From contig NZ_JACHLP010000001.1 of the NCBI RefSeq assembly GCF_014204525.1, forward strand, positions 977,591 through 1,041,590: a DNA stretch of 64,000 bases, read 5' to 3'. The translations under genes were made by a program, and so were the position numbers. Numbering within the stretch: position 1 is the stretch's first letter; every line of letters starts with the position of its first letter. This document shows, in pieces, positions 30,278 to 39,457 of this stretch. The stretch is from Roseateles oligotrophus (GTDB lineage Bacteria > Pseudomonadota > Gammaproteobacteria > Burkholderiales > Burkholderiaceae_C). The notes under the pieces were generated by a model. The model saw only the letters and a list, made by a program, of their open reading frames with translations, was not told where the DNA came from and did not search any database.

Positions 30278-30666
30278 GAAATTCTCCTAATGGCCGACGA
30301 GGGCCGACTTAAATCCGGTGATCGAGACTGGTGCTTCGCCGCATTTTCCGATTCGGCTGATTTGGCAACAAAGACGCAAAGCCCCTGCCAAACCCAAAAA
30401 CCCAGACACACCCCGGACACCGCTTGACGCTGTGCACGATCCTCAGCGCACTGCTGCGCCAGCCGTCGTCTGTGCCGCAGACCTCGAAACCTGGAAAAAC
30501 CTGGGGCTTCGCGCGCCTTGCCTGTATCTCAACGCCAGTGGCCGTGTGAGCCACCCGCCTGATCTACCGCACCGTCAACAAACTTTGATGATCGAACCGG
30601 GGAAAGCCGGCGATTGTAGCACGGCGTTTTTGCGCCATCAATGCCGGCCCCACAAGCCCGCCCGAT
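30278..30666. other. Intergenic region yceD-rpmF (389 bp), probable long rpmF leader
   Basis: No convincing gene. A strong promoter-like element near its upstream end (30613-30641, minus) would give rpmF an untranslated leader of about 330 nt. An 81-codon open frame within it (30554-30309, minus) has no recognisable domain and a composition unlike the neighbouring proteins; I do not call it. Confidence 0.5.
30613..30641 (-). promoter_or_regulatory. Sigma-70-type promoter upstream of rpmF
   Basis: Minus strand TTGATG (30641-30636), 17-bp spacer, TACAAT (30618-30613). Both hexamers and the spacing are near consensus. It lies about 26-54 bp after the yceD stop and 336 bp before rpmF; transcription would start near 30606. 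Confidence 0.55.
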
Positions 30667-31227
30667 TCAGGCCTTGCCTTTCTTCAGCGCGGCCAGTGCA
30701 GCAAAAGGATTGGGGCGCTCTTCCAAGGCCTCATCCGCGGCATCCAAATCATCCGCCGGCGCGACCAAGGGCTGAGAGCACACCTCGTGGCGCGGCACCA
30801 AGGGCAAGGACAGGAGCAACTCATCCTCCACCATCTCCAGCGCATCCAGGCTGCGCGAGAGCACCAGCACATCGTCGTCGCTCTCGGCATCCAATTCGGC
30901 GGCTTCAGACTCATTGCGGGCAAAGCGGTATTGGCGCTCGATGTCCAGGACCTCCTCGACCGGCTGCAAGCAGCGCTGGCAGGTCATTTGAACAGTGGCC
31001 TTGGCCTGCAGATGCAGCCAAACCTGGGCCTCGCCGCCACGCGGCTCACGCCGCTCGCCGCGCAAGCGCCATTGCACGGCAGGCCAGGCCGCGGCCGGCG
31101 CATCGGGGGCGCCGGATTCGGCCAAACGCTGCATTTCCGCCGCGGGCCACGCGCCTTCCAGCGAGGCAGCATCACGGGCAAAGGCCGCGACATCCAATTT
31201 TCGAGGGAGAAAAACATGCTCTTTCAT
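30667..31227 (-). CDS. yceD: YceD / DUF177 family protein (23S rRNA accumulation protein)
   Basis: 186-residue DUF177 protein, conserved upstream of rpmF and in E. coli needed for normal 23S rRNA accumulation. The family Cys pair is seen as TCQRCLQPVEE (about residues 81-91), with the acidic stretch DAESDDDVLVL after it. Divergent from maf across an 89-bp gap that must hold both promoters. Confidence 0.93.
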   Translation of the reverse strand: MKEHVFLPRKLDVAAFARDAASLEGAWPAAEMQRLAESGAPDAPAAAWPAVQWRLRGERREPRGGEAQVWLHLQAKATVQMTCQRCLQPVEEVLDIERQYRFARNESEAAELDAESDDDVLVLSRSLDALEMVEDELLLSLPLVPRHEVCSQPLVAPADDLDAADEALEERPNPFAALAALKKGKA

Positions 31228-31316
31228 GGCTGCAAGTGTAGAGCCCCGCCAGGATCAGGCCGCCACCACCGCTCCGCCCTCGGCCTGCCCTGCGGCGGCA
31301 ATGCGAAAATCAAAGC

Positions 31317-31973
31317 ATGCATGACACCCCCAACCCTGCCGCACCCAAGCGACCCGCCGAGCCCCAAGCTCCACGCCCCCTGATCCTGGGCTCCACCTCC
31401 CGCTACCGCCGCGAACTATTGCAGCGCCTGCGCCTGCCTTTTGAGGTCTACGCGCCCGATGTCGACGAAACCCCCCTGCCCGGCGAGCGCCCGGCCGACT
31501 TGGCCCAGCGCCTGGCCCTGGCCAAGGCCCAGGCCGTGGCCCGCCAGCACCCCGAAGCCATCGTGATCGGCTCGGACCAGGTCGCCGATCTGGAAGGCGA
31601 TTCGATCGGCAAGCCAGGCGACCATGAGCGCGCCGTGGCACAGCTGCGCCGCATGAGTGGCAAGACCGTGGTGTTTCAAACCGCCGTCGCCGTGGTCTGC
31701 GCCGCCAGCGGCTTCGCCCGGCAAGACCTGGCAGCGGTGCGGGTGCAGTTCCGCGAGCTCAGCGACGCCGAGATCGAAAACTATCTGCGGACTGAGCAGC
31801 CCTATGACTGCGCCGGCAGCGCCAAGTCGGAGGGCCTGGGTATCAGCTTGCTGGCCGCCATCGATTCGGACGACCCGACCGCCTTGATCGGCCTGCCCCT
31901 GATTCGCACCAGCCAGCTGCTGCGCCTAGCGGGTCTGGATGCCCTGGCCACACCCACCGGAGCATCCGCATGA
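31317..31973 (+). CDS. maf: Maf-type nucleoside triphosphate pyrophosphatase (YceF-like)
   Basis: House-cleaning pyrophosphatase acting on modified nucleotides (m7GTP in E. coli YceF). The 218-residue protein has LILGSTSRYRRELL (about 22-35), DVDETP, SDQV and YDCAGSAKSEGLG. About 20 proline-rich residues precede the core, so a start further downstream is possible but no better ATG is in frame nearby. It overlaps the downstream methyltransferase by 4 bp. Neighbours yceD and rpmF support this subtype. Confidence 0.92.
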   Translation: MHDTPNPAAPKRPAEPQAPRPLILGSTSRYRRELLQRLRLPFEVYAPDVDETPLPGERPADLAQRLALAKAQAVARQHPEAIVIGSDQVADLEGDSIGKPGDHERAVAQLRRMSGKTVVFQTAVAVVCAASGFARQDLAAVRVQFRELSDAEIENYLRTEQPYDCAGSAKSEGLGISLLAAIDSDDPTALIGLPLIRTSQLLRLAGLDALATPTGASA

Positions 31974-32737
31974 AAAAAGGCCGCCTCTATCTCGTCCCCA
32001 ACACCCTGGACTTTGGCGTCGAGGGGGCTGCCGTTGACCTGCAGACCGTGCTACCCCTGCACATCATCCAGACCGCCGCGCGCCTCGAGCACTGGGCCGC
32101 CGAAAGCGCCAAGACCACCCGCGCCTTCCTCAAGCGCGTGGACGCCATCTGCCCGCTGAGCCAGCCCCTGCAGGAGCTGCGCATCACCGAGCTGCCGCGC
32201 CCACCCAAGGGCCGGGCGAACGATTTGCTCAACCAGAACCAGGCCTGGAACGCCTTGCTGGCGCCGGCCCTGGCGGGCCAGGACCTGGGCCTGATCTCGG
32301 AGGCCGGCCTACCCGCCGTGGCCGACCCGGGTGCCCTGCTGGTGGCCGCCGCTCACGCGGCCGACATCGAGGTCATTCCCTTGAGCGGCCCCAGCGCCCT
32401 GCTGATGGCCTTGTCGGCCAGCGGCTTGAATGGACAGAGCTTCGCCTTTGTGGGCTATCTACCGGTCGAAGCGCCGGCTCGTGCGGCACGTATTCGCGAG
32501 CTGGAAGCGCTGTCGGCCCGGCAGCAGCAAACCCAGCTGATGATTGAGACACCCTACCGCAACTCTGCCCTGCTGCACGCCCTACTCAGCACGCTGAAGC
32601 CGCAGACACGCCTGTCCATCAGCTGCGGCCTGAGCCTGGAACAGGGCTGGACGCGCAGCGCGACGGTGGCCGAGTGGCGCAGCTCGGGCGAGTCCATGCC
32701 GGACAAGGTGCCGGCGGTGTTCTCGCTGCTGGCCTGA
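31970..32737 (+). CDS. RsmI-like tetrapyrrole-methylase-fold SAM methyltransferase
   Basis: 255-residue protein of the COG0313/TP-methylase family. Visible motifs: RLYLVPNTLDFG at the start in place of the usual GTPIGN, LGLISEAGLPAVADPG in the middle and LSGPSALLMALSASGL. It resembles the shorter RsmI paralogue placed next to maf in Burkholderiales rather than canonical RsmI, which methylates C1402 of 16S rRNA. Exact substrate unknown. The bidirectional terminator follows immediately. Confidence 0.87.
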   Translation: MKKGRLYLVPNTLDFGVEGAAVDLQTVLPLHIIQTAARLEHWAAESAKTTRAFLKRVDAICPLSQPLQELRITELPRPPKGRANDLLNQNQAWNALLAPALAGQDLGLISEAGLPAVADPGALLVAAAHAADIEVIPLSGPSALLMALSASGLNGQSFAFVGYLPVEAPARAARIRELEALSARQQQTQLMIETPYRNSALLHALLSTLKPQTRLSISCGLSLEQGWTRSATVAEWRSSGESMPDKVPAVFSLLA

Positions 32738-32742
32738 GAATC

Positions 32743-32773
32743 AAAAAAGCCCGATCAAGCGATCGGGCTTTTT
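32743..32773 (+). terminator. Bidirectional rho-independent terminator
   Basis: AAAAAAGCCCGATC-AAGC-GATCGGGCTTTTT: a perfect GC-rich stem flanked by A and T runs, so it works in both directions. It separates the convergent methyltransferase (plus) and RNA helicase (minus) genes. Confidence 0.93.
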
Positions 32774-32778
32774 CGTGC

Positions 32779-34248
32779 TCAGGACTCGGTGGAGGCCGCC
32801 GGCTGCTTGGCGCCAAACAAGGCTGCCACCTTGCGCTTGGGCTTGATATTGGCAGACAAGCCCTTGGGCGCGGCCGCAGCGCCCGCGGCACCCTTGTCCC
32901 AGGCCGGCAATTCGGCACTGGTGCTGGGCTCATAAGGCTTGTCAAAGAAGGCATCCCGCGCCGGCTGGCGATACACGGGCCGCGGCGCCACGGGCGCACG
33001 GGCCGCCTCGCTGGCGGCGGGCTCAGACTCCCAATCCCGCCTCGGGCGAGGTGCACGCTCGGGACGAGCCGGACGCTCATCCTCCAACTCGATGGCTTGC
33101 AACTCGATGCTGCGCTTGAGCAGCTTCTCGATATCGGCGACCAGGCGCGCATCCGAACGCGTCACCAGGGTCACGGCAATGCCCGAGGCGCCAGCGCGAC
33201 CGGTACGACCGATGCGATGCACATAGTCCTCGGCATTGAAGGGCACGTCGAAATTGAAGACCGCTGGCAGATCGGCAATATCCAGGCCGCGGGCCGCCAC
33301 GTCCGTGGCAACCAGCAGGTCCACCTCCCCACGCTTGAAAGCCTCCAGCGACTTCAAGCGCTCGTCCTGCGACTTGTCGCCATGCAGGGCGGCGGTGCGC
33401 AAGCCATCACGCTCAAACGAACGCGCTAGACGCGCCGCACCGAGCTTGGAATTGACGAAGACGATGGACTGGGTGATCGCTCGCTCGCGCAAGACCTTGC
33501 GCACGACGCCGCGCTTGTCATCATCGCTGACGCTGTAAAAGATCTGCTCGACATTGGTGGCCGTGGCATTGGGCCGGGCCACCTCAACCAGCACCGGATC
33601 CTGCAAATAGCTTTGCGAGAGGCGCTTGATCTCGGGCGAGAACGTGGCCGAGAACAGCAGGGTCTGGCGAGCCTTGGGCAGATGGCTCAGGATGCGCTGC
33701 AGATCCGGCAGGAAACCGATGTCCAGCATGCGGTCGGCCTCGTCCAGCACCACGTACTCCACCTGGTTGAGCACGCAGTTCTTGGCCTCGATATGGTCCA
33801 GCAGGCGGCCGGGCGTGGCGATCAAGACTTCGACACCGCCCTTGAGCACCAGGGTCTGAGGCTTCATATCGATGCCGCCGAACACACAGGTTACGCGCAG
33901 ATTCGTGTGCTTGGCATAGGCCTTGATATTGTTGGCCACCTGATCGGCCAACTCGCGCGTCGGCGCCAAAACCAGGGCGCGCACGGGATGGCGGGCCGGT
34001 GAGGCGCTGGCATTCTCGTGCTTGAGCATGCGCTGCAGCAGCGGGATGGAAAACGCTGCCGTCTTGCCGGTGCCGGTCTGCGCCGCGCCCATGACATCGC
34101 GACCCTCCAACACAATCGGAATCGCCTTCGCCTGAATAGGCGTCATCATCGCGTAGCCGGAGTCGGCAATTGCGCGAAGCAGCTTGGCGTCGAGGGGTAA
34201 AGTGTCGAAGCGCGAGGGCGCGACTTCCGTAGCTTGGGTTTCGGTCAT
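32779..34248 (-). CDS. rhlE: DEAD-box ATP-dependent RNA helicase, RhlE type
   Basis: 489-residue RNA helicase likely involved in ribosome assembly and RNA turnover. Motifs in order: Q motif PIQAKAIP, I AQTGTGKT, Ia PTRELA, II DEAD in VLDEADRMLD, III SAT, V ATDVAARGLD, VI HRIGRTGR, then a charged Arg/Pro/Ala-rich tail (about residues 375-489) that ends in a basic KPKRKVAALFG segment. It lies 27 bp after the sugar-phosphate transferase gene on the same strand, so the two may be cotranscribed. Confidence 0.93.
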   Translation of the reverse strand: MTETQATEVAPSRFDTLPLDAKLLRAIADSGYAMMTPIQAKAIPIVLEGRDVMGAAQTGTGKTAAFSIPLLQRMLKHENASASPARHPVRALVLAPTRELADQVANNIKAYAKHTNLRVTCVFGGIDMKPQTLVLKGGVEVLIATPGRLLDHIEAKNCVLNQVEYVVLDEADRMLDIGFLPDLQRILSHLPKARQTLLFSATFSPEIKRLSQSYLQDPVLVEVARPNATATNVEQIFYSVSDDDKRGVVRKVLRERAITQSIVFVNSKLGAARLARSFERDGLRTAALHGDKSQDERLKSLEAFKRGEVDLLVATDVAARGLDIADLPAVFNFDVPFNAEDYVHRIGRTGRAGASGIAVTLVTRSDARLVADIEKLLKRSIELQAIELEDERPARPERAPRPRRDWESEPAASEAARAPVAPRPVYRQPARDAFFDKPYEPSTSAELPAWDKGAAGAAAAPKGLSANIKPKRKVAALFGAKQPAASTES

Positions 34249-34275
34249 CCCGCGATTATCCGCTATGTGCGGATC

Positions 34276-35412
34276 TCAATCGGGTTTGCCCGAATCTGCG
34301 GTCCCGGGACCGCCCCTCAGCTGCGCGCTGAACACCATCCACTTAGGTGTACGGAAGCGCACGATGCGCCAGTACAGGCCCACATAAATCAAGCCAAACA
34401 AGACCATGCAAATCACCAGCATGGTGGTCGAGTCCCAGAACAGCAAAGCCGGCACCAGAGAAGTCATGCACAGCGTCCAAAGATAGGGCGCCGTCATCGA
34501 GTTGCGCTGCGTCATCGCCCGCGCGTCACGCGCGCCGACCGCCCAACGCATCAAGCGACGGTAGATCAGGGAATGCAAATGAATGCCGTCCGGCAAACCT
34601 GGCGGCGTGGCGCGGATAAAGCGGCGGCGGTAAATGGAGAACAACGTCTCGAACACCGGATAGACGCACACCATCAAGGGGAACAGGGGCGAGACCTGGG
34701 AATGCCGGGCAATCAACAAGATGCCGATCTCGGCCAGGAAGAAACCGATGAAGTAGGCCCCGCCGTCACCCAAAAAGATCAGGCCCGCAGGGAAGTTCCA
34801 GACAAAAAAGCCCAGCACCGCCCCAACGCCCGCCAGGGCCCAAAGCGTCAACTCCGTATCGCCAACCTGGTAGGCCACATAGGCAAAGCTCAGCAACATC
34901 AATGTCACGCACATGGTGGACAGGCCATTGAAGCCGTCAATGATGTTCACCGAGTTGGCCACACCCGCCACGGCGAACACCGTGGCCGCCAGCGCACCCA
35001 GGCTTGTCCCCACAATCCAGTCCAAGCCGATGATGTCTGTGCGGGTAATTTTTCCATCCAAGATGTAAAAAGCCAACGCAGCCGAGGCCATCGTGGCCAG
35101 CAAGCGCTTGCCCGGCGAGACCTTCTTGGTCAGGTCTTCGATCAAACCAGCAGCAAAAGCAGGCAGACCGCAAACCAGCAAAAGAAAGCCCAATCGAGCA
35201 GTTGTTGAGCCTTGCTCCCAGGCCATCAAAACGCAAGCCAGCAAACCCACGAACATGCCCACTCCGCCTATGCGGGGCACGGGATGCGAGTGGAATTTTT
35301 GCGGGCCCGAGAGATCGCCGTCAGCGGACAAATGACCGTGCGCATGGGACGAATGGATCACGAACAATGTGACAGCCGCCGCAATGAAAAAGGGAACGAG
35401 AAAAAACATCAT
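34276..35412 (-). CDS. WecA/MraY-family undecaprenyl-phosphate sugar-1-phosphate transferase
   Basis: Polytopic membrane enzyme that starts a polysaccharide repeat by moving a sugar-1-phosphate (typically GlcNAc or a deoxy sugar) from its UDP donor to undecaprenyl phosphate. From ATG 35412 it has 378 residues with about ten hydrophobic helices and the family motifs GLIEDLTKKVSP, NSVNIIDGFNGLS, FLGDGGAYFIGF and the HIHLH-like GIHLHSLIYRR. The frame is open further upstream, but that part is intergenic sequence. Divergent from the export gene, it is the presumed initiating enzyme of the polysaccharide locus. Confidence 0.9.
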   Translation of the reverse strand: MMFFLVPFFIAAAVTLFVIHSSHAHGHLSADGDLSGPQKFHSHPVPRIGGVGMFVGLLACVLMAWEQGSTTARLGFLLLVCGLPAFAAGLIEDLTKKVSPGKRLLATMASAALAFYILDGKITRTDIIGLDWIVGTSLGALAATVFAVAGVANSVNIIDGFNGLSTMCVTLMLLSFAYVAYQVGDTELTLWALAGVGAVLGFFVWNFPAGLIFLGDGGAYFIGFFLAEIGILLIARHSQVSPLFPLMVCVYPVFETLFSIYRRRFIRATPPGLPDGIHLHSLIYRRLMRWAVGARDARAMTQRNSMTAPYLWTLCMTSLVPALLFWDSTTMLVICMVLFGLIYVGLYWRIVRFRTPKWMVFSAQLRGGPGTADSGKPD

Positions 35413-35534
35413 GTGAACAGTGTAGCCAGCCCCACCGAGGGTTCCACCTAGGCCCGGCAGCCGCAGGGCTAGAATCCGCCGGTCAATAAGTGACGCGACT
35501 TGCGTCTGCTTGAAAATTCCCCCAGCGAGCGCCC

Positions 35535-37514
35535 ATGATCTTTTCTGAGTTTCGAACAAGCTTCTCGTCAAATTGTCCTCAGCGCAATACAGCGAAGTCA
35601 CATGGCACCATCGATCGGGCTCCAGCGTTTGCGCGCCTTGCCTTGATTTCCGCTCTCGTTTCACAGGCACTTTTAGTAGCACCAGGCAGCTTCGCAGCAG
35701 ACGCCGAGGCAAGCACCGCCAGTAACGGCAACTCAAACAGCGAAGCCGGCCCAGTTCGCCTGCGCTCCAGTACACCGCCCGCCAGCCAAGCCAATCGAAC
35801 AAGCGACGAGGCTACCGACGAACGACTGCAGACTGCTCGTGCGACCGCCACGGCAGAATCCCGCGAACGCTATTTACCCAGCGAATTCGAACGTTATGTG
35901 CAGCGCAGCGCTAGCGCAGAAACGCCGGTTCGGCGCTTTGGCTCCGAACTGATGAGCAACACTGGCCGCCAAGGCATGGCCCAGGAAGCCAGTAGCCAGA
36001 TCCCGCAAGACTATGTCATCAGCGTGGGCGACGAAGTGCTGGTCACGCTATGGGGTTCGGTTGAGGCCGATTTACGTCTTGCCGTTGACCGCAGCGGGCG
36101 CGTCACCCTGCCCCGTGTCGGCCCCGTCATGGTGGCTGGGCTGCGCTACTCGGAGTTGGAGCGCGCCATCGACCAACGCGTCGCCCAGGTCTTCCGCAAC
36201 TACAAACTCAGCGCCTCGCTGGGCAAGCTGCGCAGCATCCGCATCTATGTCACGGGCTTCACCCAGCGGCCCGGCGCCTACACGGTCAGCAGCCTTGCAA
36301 CCTTGGTCAATGCCTTGATGCAGGCGGGTGGCCCGTCGTCTGCCGGCAGCTTCCGCCAGATCGAATTGCGCCGCAACGGCAAGACCATCAGCAGCTTCGA
36401 TTTCTATGACTTGCTAATCAAAGGCGACAAGACGGCGGACCGGGCATTGCTGGCAGAGGACGTGATCCACATCGGCGCAGTGGGCCCCCAGGTCGCGCTT
36501 ATTGGCAGTGTTAACAAGCCGGCCATCTTTGAGTTGAAGCCGCAAGACACTCTGGAAGACGTCCTGGCTATGGCGGGTGGCTTTACCGCTGTTGCAGACC
36601 GCAGTCGCTTCACTGTCGAACACCTGGATGCTCGAAATGACGCGCGAATCACTGAATTGAGCCTGCCCCAGCAAGCCAAACAGAAGCCGCGCGACGGCGA
36701 CATTTTGCGTGCATTTAGTGCTGTAGAAGCCTCATTACCCCAATTCAGGCAAAGCAAACGCGTCAAGGTTGAAGGCGAAGTTCAGCGCCCCGGCGAGTTC
36801 ATCCTGCCCGCCAATAGCAGCCTGGCTGACGCTATCCGTGCCGCCGGCGGCCTGACTCCCGATGCCTATGTCTTCGGCACCGAGTTCAGCCGTGAAAGTA
36901 CCCGCCTCTCCCAGCAGGAAAACTATGACCGAGCACTGCGAGACATGGAAACCGAGTTTGCCCGCAGTAACTCCTCGCAACGCACAGCAAATGCTGATGA
37001 AGCTTCGGCTCAAGCAGCAAAGGTTCAAGGCTCAAATCAACTGATTCAACGCCTTCGCGCCATCAAACCCACGGGTCGAATAGTTCTGCAACTAAGCCCG
37101 GCTTCCAAAAATCTTCCGGAACTAGCCGTGGAAGACGGCGACCGCCTGTTGATCCCTGCGCACCCCAATACCGTTGGCGTGTTTGGCAGCGTCTTCAACG
37201 GCGGCAGCTACTTGTATGGCGACGGCAGCACAGTCAATGACTTCTTGAAACTGGCGGGCGGCCCGACTCGTGGTGCTGACACGGCCAGCATCTTCGTCTT
37301 GCGCGCCAATGGCAGCGTGATCAGCTCACGCCAAAAATCTGGTTGGCTACTTTCAGGTGGTGGACTGGACGGTATGACGGCCCTTCCGGGCGACACCGTC
37401 TTCGTGCCTGAGGAAATGAACAAAACCACCTTCATGCAAGAAGCCAAGGACTGGACGCAGATCCTCTATCAGTTCGGCTTGGGTGCTGCAGCACTGAAGA
37501 CTATCAAGAACTGA
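35535..37514 (+). CDS. Outer-membrane polysaccharide export protein with four SLBB domains
   Basis: Wza/KpsD-class export protein (OPX). The 659-residue precursor has a signal-peptide-like stretch (about residues 32-55, ending SFAADAE), an Ala/Ser-rich linker, the Poly_export domain (from about 155, DYVISVGDEVLVTLWG), and four SLBB repeats near 234-265, 319-350, 409-439 and 545-575, each of the form V.G.V..PG.F.....L.D....AGG. No lipobox cysteine is seen, so unlike Wza it is probably not a lipoprotein. First gene of the rightward polysaccharide locus; forms the export channel with the Wzz-like protein. Confidence 0.91.
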   Translation: MIFSEFRTSFSSNCPQRNTAKSHGTIDRAPAFARLALISALVSQALLVAPGSFAADAEASTASNGNSNSEAGPVRLRSSTPPASQANRTSDEATDERLQTARATATAESRERYLPSEFERYVQRSASAETPVRRFGSELMSNTGRQGMAQEASSQIPQDYVISVGDEVLVTLWGSVEADLRLAVDRSGRVTLPRVGPVMVAGLRYSELERAIDQRVAQVFRNYKLSASLGKLRSIRIYVTGFTQRPGAYTVSSLATLVNALMQAGGPSSAGSFRQIELRRNGKTISSFDFYDLLIKGDKTADRALLAEDVIHIGAVGPQVALIGSVNKPAIFELKPQDTLEDVLAMAGGFTAVADRSRFTVEHLDARNDARITELSLPQQAKQKPRDGDILRAFSAVEASLPQFRQSKRVKVEGEVQRPGEFILPANSSLADAIRAAGGLTPDAYVFGTEFSRESTRLSQQENYDRALRDMETEFARSNSSQRTANADEASAQAAKVQGSNQLIQRLRAIKPTGRIVLQLSPASKNLPELAVEDGDRLLIPAHPNTVGVFGSVFNGGSYLYGDGSTVNDFLKLAGGPTRGADTASIFVLRANGSVISSRQKSGWLLSGGGLDGMTALPGDTVFVPEEMNKTTFMQEAKDWTQILYQFGLGAAALKTIKN

Positions 37515-37535
37515 AATAAATTTTCAAGGAATCCT

Positions 37536-38639
37536 GTGACTGACGTTACAACCGTAGAGCCATCACCAGTGACGGCCAATATCGAAGACCAATTCACTCG
37601 TGTGCTCCATACTACCCTCCAAAATTGGAAGCTCTTAACCATCACTCCGCTGCTCACAGGCGCGCTGGCACTTGGGATTAGCTTCTTGTTACCGCCGATT
37701 TTCACTGCCAAAACCACTTTCCTTCAACCTCAACAGCCTCAAAGCTCGGTGTCAGCTGCACTCGCGTCTCTCGGACCTATAGCAGGCATGTCGGGGAGCA
37801 CCAACTCCGGCCGGACGTCAGCCGAACAATACATTGCGTTTCTACAAAGCGCGTCGGTCACGGATCGAATAATTGATCAGTTTGAACTACAAAAACTCTA
37901 TGACACGCCATTTAAGACAAAGGCTCGCAAAGCACTAAACGCTAACGTTCGCATTACAGCCAACAAAAAAGATGGCATCATCAGCATAGAAGTAGACGAT
38001 ACCGACCCAAAACGCGCAGCCAGTCTTGCCAATCGTTTCGTTGACGAATTACGCATATTCACTAGCACTCTCGCATTGACCGAAGCCCAACAACGTCGAG
38101 CCTTTTTCGATCGTCAATTACAAGCCACCCGCAACAACCTAACTAAAGCTCAAATTGCATTACAAGGTAGCGGCTTCGACGGCAATGCACTGAAAATTGA
38201 TCCCAAAGCGTCCGCAGAGGCATTCGCCAAAACCAAGGCCGCCGTTGTTGCTGCCGAAGTAAAACTACAAGGAATGCAAACTTCCCTGGCACCCGGCGCG
38301 ATCGAACTGCGGTTGGCAGAGTCGAATTTAACTGCACTTCGCGCGCAGTTAAAGCTCATGGCCGACACATCGCCAGCGCCATCTGTTAGCAACGAATACA
38401 TTGAGCGCTACCGAGATTTCAAATACCAGGAAACACTATTTGAACTATATGCAAGACAGCTTGAACTAGCTCGAATGGACGAGGCTCGAGACGGCCCACT
38501 GATCCAAGTTATTGATGCAGCAACCCCCCCTGAACTCAAGAGCAGACCACAACGTCTTGATATCGCCATCAAAGCCTCCTTGACTGCATTAATAATTTTG
38601 TTGGCCTGGCTCATCTTCCGACTGCGTTTTCACCGCTAA
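37536..38639 (+). CDS. Wzz/KpsE-like polysaccharide co-polymerase (chain-length determinant), no kinase domain
   Basis: 367-residue inner-membrane protein with one helix near residues 34-54 (LLTITPLLTGALALGISFLL), a large coiled periplasmic region and a second helix near 341-363. It controls chain length and couples to the export channel. It lacks the cytoplasmic tyrosine kinase of Wzc, so it belongs with the KpsE/Wzz type. The GTG start at 37536 has AAGGA seven bases upstream. Base composition here is visibly more AT-rich than in flanking genes, a sign of separate ancestry. Confidence 0.88.
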   Translation: MTDVTTVEPSPVTANIEDQFTRVLHTTLQNWKLLTITPLLTGALALGISFLLPPIFTAKTTFLQPQQPQSSVSAALASLGPIAGMSGSTNSGRTSAEQYIAFLQSASVTDRIIDQFELQKLYDTPFKTKARKALNANVRITANKKDGIISIEVDDTDPKRAASLANRFVDELRIFTSTLALTEAQQRRAFFDRQLQATRNNLTKAQIALQGSGFDGNALKIDPKASAEAFAKTKAAVVAAEVKLQGMQTSLAPGAIELRLAESNLTALRAQLKLMADTSPAPSVSNEYIERYRDFKYQETLFELYARQLELARMDEARDGPLIQVIDAATPPELKSRPQRLDIAIKASLTALIILLAWLIFRLRFHR

Positions 38640-39015
<376 letters not shown>

Positions 39016-39369
39016 TTGACTGCCAACGTACCACCCTCTTTCGATGAGGACCTACTTGCCCTAGCTGTGCTCCGGGCGATAACAGAGCGACCGAGCCTCA
39101 CACAACGCCAGTTGGCCGAATTGCTCGGCATAAGCTTGGGCAAGACAAATTTCATCGTCCAAGCCGTACTAAAACGCGGTTGGTTGAAAGTTGAGAACTT
39201 CAAGCGCAGCACTAACAAGTGGGGATACATCTACATCCTCACCTCTCAGGGCATCAGTGAGCGGCTGAGATTAACGCACACTTTCATTCAACGGAAAGAA
39301 GAGGAATATGAGTTACTCCGCAGAGAAATTGACCAACTCAAACAAGAAATAAGCCACGCCTCATCTTGA
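39016..39369 (+). CDS. MarR-type, EPS-associated transcriptional regulator
   Basis: 117-residue winged-helix protein: helix-turn-helix LTQRQLAELLGISLGKTNFIVQ (about residues 28-49), wing RSTNKWGYIYILT, and a C-terminal coiled coil rich in Glu/Leu/Gln. The pattern matches the small MarR-like regulators found inside exopolysaccharide loci of Betaproteobacteria. The start is a TTG with no good ribosome site; no ATG is available in frame nearby, so expression may be low or the start wrong. Likely controls this locus. Confidence 0.8.
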   Translation: MTANVPPSFDEDLLALAVLRAITERPSLTQRQLAELLGISLGKTNFIVQAVLKRGWLKVENFKRSTNKWGYIYILTSQGISERLRLTHTFIQRKEEEYELLRREIDQLKQEISHASS

Positions 39370-39457
39370 AGCTCATCCGCTGAGCAGAGCGCGACAATCG
39401 CCAATACACCCATTCCAAGCAATCGATCAACGCCATTTAGACTAGACCCTTAACGTC

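Noticed and set aside
30309..30554. 81-codon minus-strand frame in the yceD-rpmF gap
   Set aside because: No recognisable domain and a GTG start without a ribosome site; treated as part of the rpmF leader.
30318..31241. Plus-strand 307-codon frame across the rpmF-yceD region
   Set aside because: Arg/Pro/Ala-rich and antisense to yceD, whose Cys motif and neighbours are convincing.
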